NCBI GenBank assembly: GCA_030062745.1 | Contig: CP099849.1 | Location: 18,336,144 to 18,400,143, forward strand | Direction: 5' to 3' | From: Capitulum mitella | Lineage: Eukaryota > Arthropoda > Thecostraca > Pollicipedomorpha > Pollicipedidae | Length of the DNA stretch: 64,000 nt | Notes under the pieces: model-generated | Told to the model about the DNA's origin: nothing | The model's input: the letters and a program-made list of their open reading frames with translations, nothing else | The model's database searches: none | Made by a program: the position numbers and the translations under genes | Shown here: positions 10,669 through 21,610 of the stretch, piece by piece | How the letters are laid out: the number at the start of each line of letters is the position of its first letter | Numbering within the stretch: the stretch's first letter is position 1

Positions 10669-10964
10669 TGACCTGAGCGAGCCTTCGTGCCGCATAGTCT
10701 AGCTGTACTCAGTAGCGACACTTGTGAATACTCTGATGGTGTTTCGTGACGGGTGACCCGGATAACCTTAGAGGTGGGTAAGTTCTGCTGATTCTGTTCG
10801 TTCTGGTCCGTTGGTGCTGCTGAACGCTGTCGGCACCTTATCGGTGGCCGTGCTGCCGATCTGGCCGTTCTTGATCGCCGACAAGAATGAAATTGCCTGT
10901 TGTTAACACGTTTACTGTCATGGCTTGATCCGGTGTGCAAAGAGATTAGAAAGTGTGGTTTTCA
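10669..10964 (+). other. right part of the foldback core
   Basis: Unique sequence between the kinase stop codon and the right subrepeat array. No continuation of adenosine kinase was seen in any frame. A GGTAAGT lies at about 10786, which could be a donor used if the fragment is spliced. Confidence 0.4.
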
Positions 10965-11880
10965 ACTATTTTCTTTGGAGCCCAGTTTTACCGCGTGAAT
11001 TTCAACGCGATTGAGTTCTGGTGGTGGTTTCATGTGTATTGCAATTCTGGACACCAGTACAGAAAAAAAACTGGCGAAATCGAAGGGGTCCGCCGAAATC
11101 AGTTCCTTAGGGTTCCATGTTAAATCCAATGGGAAATAAGGCATAGGGTAGAAAAACAGTTTCCTTCCGCTATAACTCAAAACGTTTCCACCGAAATGTT
11201 ACTGATGTGTTATTTTTGGACTCAGCAGCACAACACGAACATTTTAAGTACCTGGTTGTGCCGGTTTGGAAGAACATTAAAAATGCGTTTTTGACGTATA
11301 TTTTTGGATCCCAATTTGACCGTGTGGATATCAGTGCGATGGAGCTCTGGTGATGGTTTCATGTATATTGTAGTTCTAGGTACCAGTACAGAAAAAAACT
11401 GCCGAAATCGAAGGGGTTCGCCAAAATCAGTTCCATAGGGTCCCATGTTAAATCCAATGGGAAATAAAGCATAGGGTAGAAAACGGTTCTCAAAAAGTTT
11501 CCACCGAAATGTTACTGATGCGCTATTTTTGACTCAGTGGCACAAGACGAACGTTTTGAGTACCTGTCGGTACCGGTTTGGAATAACATTAAAAACTTTG
11601 TTTTTGACGTATATTTCTTGGAGCCCGATTTCACCATGTGGATATCAATGCGGTGGAGTGCTGATGATGGTTTCATGTGTATTGCGGTTCTGGGTACCAA
11701 TACAGAAGAAATTGGCGGAATCGAAGGGGTTCGCCGAAATCAGTTCCATAGGGTCCCATGTTAAATCCAATGGAAAATAAAGCATAGGGTAAAAAAACGG
11801 TTATCATTGAAATGTAGTGTATGCTGTATTTTTAAGACTCAGCGGCCCGAGACGAACATTTTGAGTGCCTTTTTGTTGGG
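10965..11880 (-). repeat. right-arm tandem subrepeats, about 330 bp, three units, inverted
   Basis: The same unit as the left arm in reverse orientation. The anchor CGTATATTTTTGGA and its variants occur near 10975, 11294 and 11608, and CCCATGTTAAATCCAATGGG near 11114, 11440 and 11755. The arm has half as many units as the left one. Confidence 0.9.
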
Positions 11881-12097
11881 GTTTAAAGCACATTTGTCTC
11901 CGCGGCTTTTTTGTGGTGTTTTGTGTTTTGTGCTCTGGTGTGCAAAGTAATAGATGCGATGGACGTCTGATGATGTCAATGAGCTCAGTTAGTCACCATC
12001 TATCTACTGGCGCGTTTTGGGCGATTTTAAAGGGGTCCCGAGTTTGGGCTGACCGTGGGCTGACCGTTGGCTGAGCGTGGGCTGTCTTGACAGACAT
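11881..12097 (-). repeat. right terminal inverted repeat (outer part)
   Basis: Reverse complement of 7295-7480. The last bases CTGTCTTGACAGACAT mirror the left end. The adjoining 10 bases (12098-12107) are the right target duplication. Confidence 0.8.
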
Positions 12098-12945
12098 ATA
12101 GATACGGGTAGATGTGACAACTTCATCAGTGAGAAAATGGCCTCTACACTCCATAATGAAGTGCATCCAAGATCGACCACCATCTCCATGGCATCTTCAG
12201 CGCCCGCAACGCAGACCAAGGGGTACTGCATATCCAGCGTCAGCATAGAAGAGCGAGAGTACGGGGCTGTTGAGTTATCTATTCTTCCCGACATCTGCAC
12301 CGACATCGTCTTCGGGATGCATTTTCTGAAACGACACGAAGACGTCACGCTGGCTGTCCGAAAGCGATGAACCTAGTTTCAACATCTGCGGTCTCATTCA
12401 AATAAAGGTCACCACTCTCAAAATGTCCAGCAACTTGACTACGGACCGTCATACCATCGCCACCAAGCCTCGGCACTTCAGCCTAGTTGACGAGAAGTTC
12501 ATGGACAGAGAAGTACAGCGACTCTTGAACGAGGACGTCATGGAACCCAGTCATTCATGGCGTGCCCAAGCCGTAGTCACGCACAACGATACCAAGGAGA
12601 AGCGCATGGTGGTCGATTTCTCCCACACCATCAACAGGTTTAGCTAGCGGGACGCCTACCCGCTTCCCAGCGTTGACGAGCGAGTCAACAAGACCTGGGA
12701 GAATAGATGCTTTAGTGTTATCGACATCTCCGCGTCTACTATTACGCGGAAATAGACGCCTCGGAGAGAATGTAAAATAGACGTCTCGTAACTTCATCTT
12801 CTTCAAAAAACACGTCCACAGCTCCAAGTTCGAATCTTTCGTCGAGCGAGTGGAACTGGTCGAAACAAATCCCCAGCTCGCCTACGTGAGGCACCCCAGC
12901 GGCAAGGTGGACACAGTGTCCACGCGGGACCTGGCACCATGCGGA
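12098..12945 (+). pseudogene. Ty3/gypsy pol remnant: protease, start of reverse transcriptase, end of integrase
   Basis: The protease resumes right after the foldback element with IDTG, NFIS, then GYCISSVSI, VELSILPDICTDIVFGMHFL, the usual retropepsin core. From 12423 the N-terminal part of reverse transcriptase is seen (FMDREVQRLL, EPSHSWRAQAVV, RMVVDFSHTINRFS). A TAG at 12644-12646 follows, then RDAYPLPSVDERVNKT and FSVIDIS. The polymerase catalytic part, RNase H and most of integrase are absent. At about 12845-12940 the sequence is already at the end of pol (LAYVRHPSGKVDTVSTRDLAP). The element therefore suffered a large internal deletion in addition to stops and shifts, and cannot move by itself. 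Confidence 0.85.
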
Positions 12946-13435
12946 TTTTGGAACCGGATCCCCGCCTGAACCAGATGGCCGTGTCGAAATCGACGATGCC
13001 GGCGACCACGGCTTTGCTCAGAACGATCTACGTACGCCTGATGCCACCGACATACACGGGCGAGAGATAAGGAAGGGAAGCAGAGATCGGGTCTCTAGCC
13101 TGCGGGCCCGTCTGGCATGTGAGCCCCTGGGCTACGGGCCTCCCACTTACGGACTTCTGGCCTGCATAGGTTCGAAGGGGCTTGCGGACCATTCACGCAT
13201 GCGGGCCCCTGGGCTACGGATCCCTAACCAGCGAGCTTACTGGCTTGCGGACCTCTCACGCACACATGCCCTGGCATACAGGCCCCTGCCTTCTGGCCCC
13301 TGGTTTATGAGCCCCTTGACCTTCTTATTTCCCCGACCTACCTGCTCCATTTGCCTGCTGCCGCCCCCCCCCCCCCCCACAACAAATCGGAGGAGTCAGT
13401 TGACTCCTTTGACCCCCTGCGTATGTTACTGATAG
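12946..13435 (+). pseudogene. tail of the gypsy pol frame with degenerate 20-bp repeat
   Basis: After a frame change, one frame stays open from about 12955 to the stop at 13430-13432 (EPDGRVEIDDAGDHGFAQND, then low-complexity sequence). From about 13106 it is made of irregular copies of GGGCCCCTGGGCTACGGA and ACTTACGGACTTCTGGCCTG-like words. A C homopolymer lies near 13361-13378. This is probably the variable C-terminal extension and 3' non-coding part of the element. Confidence 0.5.
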
Positions 13436-13924
13436 CATTTCATGGTATTTCACATGACATTTAACGCCAAATGGTCTCCGAAATGTTTTGAGCAAGTATA
13501 GCTTCCTATACGGATGAAATACATCCCTGGAATTGAAACATTATCATACTTAATGTTGGCAAGCGTTAACAAACATACCATCAGCAGTCGGCGCAATGCA
13601 GTTTCAACATATATCCCCTGAAGATGCACAGCATTGAAATATTGTTTCCTTTTCGGCCGAATATAACATGTCACTTCTTCATCAATTTAGCACTGTTTCA
13701 TTATAACTGGCGGCATTGGATGAACAGTTCGGCTTAAGGGCATAGGTGCAGAAATGGGGGGGGGAGGGACGGAGTCATGACTCCCACTTATTGGAAATTT
13801 ACCATAAGCACCATGGGAAAAACTTCTTGGCGCACCACTTTTTGGATCTCCATAATATCCAAATCGGTTTAGTGTAGGGCCTTATCAACATAATGGTCTT
13901 CGGTCGACACTGCTTCATTGAAAC
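13436..13924. other. no gene recognised; possible dispersed repeat
   Basis: A/T-rich. It contains a G-homopolymer block followed by ACTCCCACTTATTGGAAATT near 13776, related to the motif near 3318. No sign of the second LTR was found. Confidence 0.4.
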
Positions 13925-15088
13925 TTAACCCGCGCCCCCCCCCCCGAGGTTTTTGCAAGATTAAACGAGAGAACGGACAAACGCAGAGTCACGAAACTTT
14001 GTGTACCTTTAGCTTGGTCATTTTTACACCTTGACAAAGAGTTTTGACTGCAGGTCAAATTAGGTTTCTGACCTAGGTCAGGTCAAGTGGACCTATGTCC
14101 AAAAAAGCTGAGCACCTTGCAACTTTTTCGGAAAGGATGATGTCGGAGTAATACTTTCAGGGATTAGAGACCTTGATAAATGCTATCTCAGATTTTTCGG
14201 AATTTTCCGGGTTGTTGACCTAAAGTCAAGCTCATTCTTAAAACATATCGTAGTATTTTCGGAAACTGACGAAATTTTTCATACCATTTTTTGTGTGGGG
14301 TGATGCAGACATCTACTTACCGCCAATGGGCAAAGTATCGATGACTTCCAGCCATTGAGCTGAGGTCAGGTCACGAATAACTGTTATGAGCCAAAATGCA
14401 TTGCCGTCAAGATCAGCGATAAATTACTCAGAACAGGCAGAAAATAGCAAAACTGGCTCGAACAATTGCATGTAATACCAAGAAGTTCAAAGCTAAAAAA
14501 TTGCATATTTTGGAAATAAATGGGCTCTCGCGAGTAAAGCTCCGCCCATTGTGTAGGTTCATGATCAATGAATTTGTCTAAAATTTAAGCACGAGAAACA
14601 ATTACACCAATGTCTAAGATAACAAATATCACACGGAAAGGCTTATGTCGCGGAAATAAAGAAAAGCAAAAATAACTTAGGCTACGGTGCATTCCGGCAG
14701 TCGGCGCGAAAATCGCCGTGTCTTTAACTCAATGTTTCGACGTGTGTATTGAACAGATCAGAGAAATTAGACATGTATCGGCGTCTGCGGACTTTTACCT
14801 ATTCGCTGGTGCGTTTACCTCGACTTTAATAATCGCAGCCCTTGAGACCCAGGCCGCTTCTCGATTTCATGCAGTCGACTGTGAGAAAACATATATAGGG
14901 CGTAAAGGGTTAATATCATCGAGAACTAAAAATGACAGCTGTTTCGGGCTCCATTTCTCACGAGCTTTCCAACGGTGTGCTTATTTTCATCGTGCAACCA
15001 GTCGTTCATGAACTACAGGGGGTGCGGCCAACCGCCAACCCCCCAGTCGAACGTGTTCGGCGGGGACCGCCAGTCGGGCGCGGGTTAA
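13925..15088 (+). mobile_element. TTAA-flanked MITE, copy 2
   Basis: Bounded by TTAA at 13925-13928 and 15085-15088, with ends CCCGCGCCC on both sides when read inward, that is a 9-bp inverted repeat. The body is the inverted relative of copy 1, differing by many substitutions and small indels, so both are old. It contains the perfect 12-bp palindrome TGACCTAGGTCA at 14069-14080 overlapping another AGGTCA, and more half-sites near 14052 and 14365. A 97-codon frame (14718-15011) aligns with the copy 1 frame (shared SAD.YL, AFT, ALE, HAVD.EK, GRK). No transposase is present. Confidence 0.78.
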
Positions 15089-15780
15089 TGCTCAGGCAAA
15101 GCTACTAACATTTTCATTTGCAGAGTAAGTTTGCAAAGGCGAATACAGTGTCTTCTTTATTGAATGTACTTCGAAGTTCCATGCTTTTCATTACCTTTTA
15201 AACATTAGGTTCCAACAATGACTGCATGAAATATTGCTTGATTCAGGATCACATTTCTGTACTGTATTCATGTGAAAATCAAACATCTGACAATTAATCA
15301 TACTGCCGTCGACTCAACGACAATTTCTGCTTTGTTTCAGCACTCAAGTGGGCAGCAATTTTGGCAATGATTCAATATTTGTCAAAACAATGATTGAATG
15401 TTCTTGCTTAGATGGCTTTTCAAGGGCTGTGTTCTTAGCCGTAGTGTCGTTTTGAGTTAAAACCTAAGGCAGAAAGTCTCTCAGGGTGATAAGAGCGGGA
15501 GGTGACAGAAGGCTATGGCCCCCATTTTTGCAATATCTTTTAGGAGCTCTATTCCGCGGTACGGAAAAAGCCTTAAAATTTACGGGTTACTCCTACTTTT
15601 TCGGGATCTATAAGTCTACGCTTGTCAGTGTATGTCCCATGTTATTTCGTCTACAGTATACGTGACGTTCATGAAGACGTACATATGCTCTGATTGCGTC
15701 AGCAGTCTGAGCAGCGCTGAGTTGTTTACATCACGGCACGCACGCAACAGGAGGCAGCAGAAATCACGCTGAGTTTGCGC
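15089..15780. other. no gene recognised; edge of the mobile-element nest
   Basis: A/T-rich sequence. A third relative of the GGCYATRGCCCCCATTTTTG motif lies near 15515. From about 15700 GC content rises into the first island. Confidence 0.45.
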
Positions 15781-16296
15781 CTCAGGTCGGGGGACCAGCG
15801 GCGACACGGGGCGGCGGGGCGGCTGGGACTGGGAGGAGCACCGGTCTGGCACCGGGTGGTTCCAGGGGGCGCCACCCGGCCGCCGCCGCCGCCGCCGCCG
15901 CCGCCGCAGAAGGCGGGCTGGGCCGGCCAGTGTAGGACGTGACGTGCTGGCGGTGATCCACGGCGGAGTCGCGGCGCGGCCGAACCGTGAGGACCGGGAA
16001 CAGTCCGCGGCTCTGAGGCCGGCCGGGACTGAACTGCAGCGCTACAGGGTGACGAAGAGCGCCAGTGTCGTCGAGCGGCGCACGGCTGCGGTAGCCGCCC
16101 GGCGGACGAGCAGAACCTTCCGAACTGTCCCGGACCGGCGGACTCCTGCCCGGCCGGACCGACCTCCGCCCGGCCGGACCGCGAGCAGACGCGCCGGCGC
16201 GCGCTCAAATCTCCGACGCCCGGCCACCGGATCTCCGCCATCTCCCCGCCGACGGCCAACAGCCTGCATCCCCGGCGGGGCGGCAACACCATCAGA
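15781..16296 (+). promoter_or_regulatory. CpG island / putative 5' region of the 16.3-kb exon
   Basis: Very CpG-dense, with a run of about eight GCC triplets at 15883-15908. No TATA box is seen. Its position directly before a good ATG and donor suggests a promoter and 5' UTR. Long frames on both strands here are composition effects. Confidence 0.45.
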
Positions 16297-16463
16297 ATGC
16301 CGCACGCCTCGGAGCCGCCCGGCGGCGGCCGGGACGAGCGGTTCCGTCTGACGCGCCCCTTCGGCCTGCGCCGGGCCTGGACCTTCCGCCGCGAGTCGCC
16401 CAGTCCCAAACAGATGCGCCGCTCCAAACTGCAGCGCCGGAAGCTCTCCAGGATTCTCACAAT
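16297..16463 (+). CDS. candidate first coding exon, unknown protein
   Basis: The ATG at 16297 has A at -3. The frame gives 55 residues beginning MPHASEPPGGGRDERFR, then RPFGLRRAWTFRRESPSPKQ and ending RRKLSRILT. It is cut by AAT|GTAAGTGAG at 16463/16464, a near-ideal donor, leaving phase 2. The basic, Arg/Ser-rich peptide is less monotonous than shadow frames in the same island. I do not recognise it. RRES and RRKLS look like kinase sites, which is only suggestive. If real, the next exon is far away, since none of the downstream sequence offers a clear acceptor before 45 kb. Confidence 0.5.
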
Positions 16464-18690
16464 GTAAGTGAGCCCATTTGTGGTGGGAGTTCGATGCCCT
16501 GATGGGGCCGGATTGTCGCGGACATTCGACCGGATGGCAAATCACTCCAAAACGCTCCCGGACCATGTAGTTAGGCTGATTCTCATGAGCATGAATCTAA
16601 AGAAATGTTGAGTCATTATTAGCAGACTGACGTCGAGCCAGGCATCTGCCACCCTAAACACATTGCATTCCATTTTGAAATTCTGTTCGAAATGTGACAA
16701 ATTGTTTTCAGTGGATATGTTTTTAACTGATGTCTTTTTGAAGGCAGAACTTACTAAAATGTTGATATTTGTCTTCGGTTAGCGACAAAATATCATAGTC
16801 GGAGATTAGATGAAGAAACGTCCCTGGGCTTTCATCAATATTTGATCACCCTGATTTCACGCAGTTGACCAAACGGATATGACCAACCTTCGCAAAACGC
16901 GGTAGCTTTTGCCGTGCATCGCTGGAATTAGTAGCGTTGTTGGTCCCATTCAAACGTAAAACGTCGCCACGCATTGCATTAATCGGCAGTGTAGGACACA
17001 GCCATGCTCCAGTTACGCGAAGACAGAGTTCACACAATTTTAAACTGTGGGAAAATAGAGACAACTCAATTTGTAGGTGCAGTACGCATTTTCGACTAAA
17101 ACAAATATCGTCTGTTGCCACTGTCATGAGTTGTATGATTGCTATGTTTATGATGCATTATGTGTAAGGATATCTTTTGCGATACGCTGGGAATTTTATG
17201 TCCAGCCCCTCGCTCAAGATGGCTGATATACCCTGAACTGATTTATTCTGCATATTCTTGTGTGCTCGAGCGCTTGCGAGATTTTGCTTTCACCGCCATG
17301 TTCCCCCCTCAAAAAACGGCTCCCAAACAAAAGCGCTCCTCTTAACGTTTGGAAATTCCGCGTCCGCTTTCAGGAAAGTATAAAAGTCCCTAGGTTTTTC
17401 TACCTGTTGATAATTTATATAGCATTATTTCTGACATTCTCCATGTGCGATAAATTACACAGGAACGCAACCGTTCCTTATCACACTAAAAATGGTCATC
17501 CGGACTTCTTTACATCCCAGCTTTGCATGGTTATCGCCGTCGATGTCCCACCTACAGACCAGCCAGGTTGCGCAGAACGTAGCTCTTGACCCCGGCTCCC
17601 GCTCGAGGAAGACTCGCCGGCCACCCGCCCCGCACAGAGTGTGACCCAGTGACGGCTCTGTACGGTCCCGTGTTGAGCGATAGACCTCCCCGGAAGGGGC
17701 GCGGCGGCGGGCCGTCACCGCTTCACCCAGACTGGGTGGGACGGCGACCTCCGTGACCTGCCGACAGCACCGGCTGACCTGGCCCGGCCATTTGTCAATT
17801 CGAACGACCGCGGCCGTTGGCGTGCTCGTCACGTGACGCGGGAAACTGTAAAATGCGCTCTTGGGGGACGAGGAGCAAAGGCCACCGATTCGTGCCAGGT
17901 TCCGGCTACCGCTCATTAACGTCAGCGCTGTCAGAAACCTCAACATCCTGGACCCTAATTAAGGGATGTCACGCAAACAAACTACAACGAATTTCAAGGA
18001 CATGCCATTATTATTTCCTTGCCGCTGGTATCCGTTGCAAACTGGACGCACACAATCGCGTGAACCACCTATTCAATACCAAAAAACACGGAAAACGTGA
18101 AAAATGTTGGCCACTGTTCACATATTGCATTCGTGTACCCGAAGCATGCAGAACGCTACAAACTGAACCTGCGGACTTCAGAGTCTCTTGCTTTTTGGCC
18201 CAAGCGCATAACCGTTCTCGTCGTTCACAGTCCGTTGACGTGTTTTTGACGTGCCGCCCGATGTGTTGTCTGATGAGGACGGCTTCCGACGAGTGGCTGA
18301 TGATGGTCGCGCGTGCTGAGCCCTGATCGTGAACTGATAGCGAGGGATGCCGACAGGAACTGCTCAACGACCGCCCAGATACGGCCGTCCATCATTAATG
18401 AATCGCGTGCCTCAGGAAGTGCCTCAGGCGATTTGCGCGGCGTGCGGATGTCGCCGACCGTCGGCTTCTTCGCAGTCAGGCTGTCTGTCTTGATTCTTGC
18501 GATAGTGTTTTCCTCGGCGGAATCTTTGAAATGCAAAAGCGCATGTGACCAGAACACCAACGACTTGTTTTGCATCTGATTTCGGTGCGCCACAGACGCA
18601 TCATCACGAGAGATCCGGAAAGTACCTTTGGCCCTATTGTTTTGACCACTCGGACATAGGCGAACCACAGTAAGAGCCCCGGATTCGGCC
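16464..18690. other. no gene recognised (possible first part of a long plus-strand intron)
   Basis: Mostly A/T-balanced. A modest GC patch at about 17570-17830 includes CACGTGACG. Frames at 17455-17946 and 17817-18326 are on opposite strands and show no family likeness. Confidence 0.4.
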
Positions 18691-21610
18691 CGTCATCGGT
18701 TCTTCGTCAACGCAATGAGAACCACCACGGCCGCCGATGTTTGCGGTTTTGCCCTGTCGCTTGCGGTGCCCGCGTTCAAACGGGCGGCGCTTCGTAATGG
18801 CAGATCCGTTTCACTCATTCATCACGGCCGGCGCGGATTGGGTGCGTCACGCCGCCGACAATTAGTCCGGCTTCTGCCGACTTTTCCCACCGCCGCCATG
18901 CTCCGAATGCTTTCGCGGCCGGCGCGGCGTCGCAGTCCGGGAGACTGCATCGGCGCCGGACGCGCACAAGAACGTAGCACCGGCGCGCAGCGGTGCCTGC
19001 ACTTTTACGCCGGCGACGGGCATGCGCCACTGCTTCAGGCTCGAGCACGCAGCCCGGCACCTGTCGGCAGCTGCGTGCCGGAGAGTACGCACGCGCCGGA
19101 GCGGTTCGAGTACAGTTAGCTGGACGGCGCGGCGTGGCCGGCGCCCAACTTTAGCGTCGGCCCTGGGCGCATTCCACGCAGCAGCCGACGCATCGCTGCG
19201 CGGCCTCAGGAATCCCACTCGGTGGCCAGACTCACAGACAGACAGACCGACAGGCAGACAGGCTCCCAAACAGACCAGACGGACGGCGACCGGTGACCAG
19301 GCTCCCTGTGCTCAGCGCGCCGGGCCGTTTGACGGGACGTCGTCGGCGCCGCGGCTGCCGCGGTCGCGGGCCGCCCACCTGCAGGGACCAGGTGGGAGAC
19401 CAACGCCCGGCCCGGGCGGCCCGCCAGTGCCGGAAGCACGCCCGTGCGGCCGGCGGCGAATAACGCGCTTCCGCCCATTACCTGACCCACTTGAATTGGC
19501 GGCGACCGCGGCGAAACCGAGCGTTTCGCAGACTCGGCGGCCGTCCGCCCGGCGCGGTCCGCCGCGTCGGTGCCGTGAGAAGGCGCTCCCCGGCTGCAAC
19601 TGTGCTGACGCCGCGCGCGATGGATCGGTGTGAAGCCGGCCGGTGGTTCGCTTCTCCGGACGGGCAGGACCCGCGAAGGTTTTCCCGCCACGAGAGATCG
19701 GGCAGGCGTGCGGCCTGCCAAGAGCTATTCCAAACTGACAGATGTGCCGGGCCGTTATTATGATGGATGCCAGTAAAAACAATCTGTGCGCGCGGGCCAA
19801 CCGCTAGGTGTGGATCCGGCTCCGGGCAACTCGGAAACGCTCCAATCTGGGGCCATTAGTGACGTCACAGGACTATGATTGGGTACAGAACGTGCCATTG
19901 GCGGGCCCGGCAGGTTCTCATCCGCAAATTGGGTCGAGCGGATCAGGAGTCGAATATTTTATGTCGTAAACCTGCGCCTTGTAGGAAACGAACACCGGGG
20001 AGGTGTAAGCTCTAGCAATGCGTCGGCACTTGCAAACACAACTTCAGCGAGTTTCGAAGCTTGCAGTAGAACTTGCGTGTGGGTCCGCAATAATCCGCGT
20101 CTACCGAGCCATCGAACGCGGTCTCATCGCTGGACCATCAGACCCGAACAGTGCCGCGCGGCCGCCGGAGTCGGCCCAGTTCGGACGGCTCACTCGCCGG
20201 GCGTCCTCCCGCGCCATCCGTCGCGCAGCTGTCGCGTCGCCGCCCGCCGAGGACATGTGGCAGACTGGGCGCGCCGCTGCGCCAGTTTTGACGACGGGTC
20301 GGCGCCCGGAAAAAAGGCGCTACGTGTGAGAATCGTTTTTGTCGCGAGCGTTGAGGGCTGCCTGGCCCTTGGGCAACATTTGCCATCCCATTGGATTCCC
20401 CGGTGGACGAACGCAAATAACTTTTGGAGGCGGAATAAAGGGTATTAGAAATAATCCGTTTGCGATAGCTATTCATGAGATGAAGAACATCTCGACAGTC
20501 ATGACGCGGGGAATTGTTGTTTGCAGTTTCCATATGTTTGTTTGTGCGTATTTACTTCACGGACGACTTTTTCGCTCTGTTCACTTCAAAAACCCTCGCA
20601 AGTCTCAGAACTGCCTGCTCGCTTAAACGCCCCGACAAAGAGCTCGCCGACGAAAGACTTCTCTCACGGACGGCACGGCGCAGCTGTCGACCGAAAATGG
20701 CCCACGACGAGTGCGCCGGGCGCGGCGCAGTCGCTGGGAACAATCGCGCAAACAATGGCGTCTTATCCCGGAACATCGCGCCGCGGGGGCCGGCCATTCA
20801 GCCGCCGCGCCGCCGCCGTCCGCGCCGCGTCGTCGGCGGCCGGCCGGTCAGCACGCACGCACCGCACGCCCCATTCAACCGGTGCGCCGGCCGGCGTCGG
20901 CGGCGGCCCCCGGCGCGTCGGCGCGGCCGCGCAGCCGGCAAATTGGCCTAACGGACGCCGCCAGACGCCGTGCGACGCATAACCGATCGTAGCCGCCGCC
21001 GCTCCGCCAACTCGCCGCCGCCACGCAGAAGTCCGAACGGCAGCTGGCCGCCCCGGCCGGCGGCACGCAGCGGACAGGAACTGTGTGAAACACCGCAGGC
21101 CACGGGGGCTATGTTGTGCCTGTCTGCAGCGCGGCTACCTACGTCCGCCCAGTGCGAGAGTGTCGGGGTGCCTACCAGGTGGTAAACTGTCCTCAGCCGC
21201 GCTGTTTATGCCGGAATCCACTCGCGGAAACTAAAAACGTCGCTGTCGCTCTGAACGAGGCTCGCGCCCAGAGTCGTCGCATGTGCTGCGTGGTGGAAGG
21301 CGAGAGTCTGACAGCTGCTGCGTCTCGACTGGAGCGGAAGTCCGACTGCTGTGGTGATCTCGTCAGCCGTCGCCGGCGGCGGCTGCGGTGACCGCCGACG
21401 ACTTCACTCGGGGAAACGGGCGCGGCCGGCTTTCCATTGGCCAGTAAACAGGCTCCACTTGCGGGGACGAGGCGGAAGGATGAAAACAAGAAGCTCGGGA
21501 GGGGCGCGGCGCCGTGCGTGCGTGATCAGCTCGACTGCGACTGCCGGTGGACAGCGCTGAGGGAGGCGAACGCCAGCGCCGGCTCTGGACAGCCGATGAT
21601 ATTAACATGG
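18691..21610. promoter_or_regulatory. large cluster of GC-rich islands
   Basis: Two dense CpG blocks (about 18.8-19.7 and 20.6-21.6 kb) with repeated CCGGC and GGCCGG words. Frames up to 203 codons are open on several strands at once, and peptides are Arg/Ala/Pro/Gly-rich, so I treat them as composition effects. A full CRE (TGACGTCA) lies at 19860-19867 next to CCATTAG. It could be promoters or enhancers. Confidence 0.4.

Larger units (their letters stand above)
7295..12097 (+). mobile_element. foldback-like (possibly MULE-related) DNA transposon nested in gypsy
   Basis: The left end ATGTCAGTCAAGACAGCCCA is mirrored at the right end with one mismatch in the first 20 bases. The outer about 185 bases are inverted copies of each other. 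Inside them both arms are made of about 330-bp tandem units in opposite orientation: six on the left (7480-9690) and three on the right (10965-11880). Flanking bases form a 10-bp duplication with one mismatch (7285-7294 and 12098-12107; the last 7 bases of the left copy are identical). Drosophila Foldback elements share this design, with internally repetitive inverted ends and 9-bp duplications. The core (9691-10960) has no transposase, so this copy is non-autonomous. It carries a minisatellite, a hairpin and an adenosine kinase fragment. Insertion split the gypsy protease, so it is younger than that element. Confidence 0.85.

Noticed and set aside
15726..16460. 244-codon minus frame
   Set aside because: Arg/Gly/Pro-rich shadow of a CpG island with a GCC run. 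The plus-strand exon at its end explains the signal better.
19022..19633. 203-codon plus frame and overlapping 171- and 162-codon minus frames
   Set aside because: Several strands open at once in CpG-dense DNA with no domain likeness.
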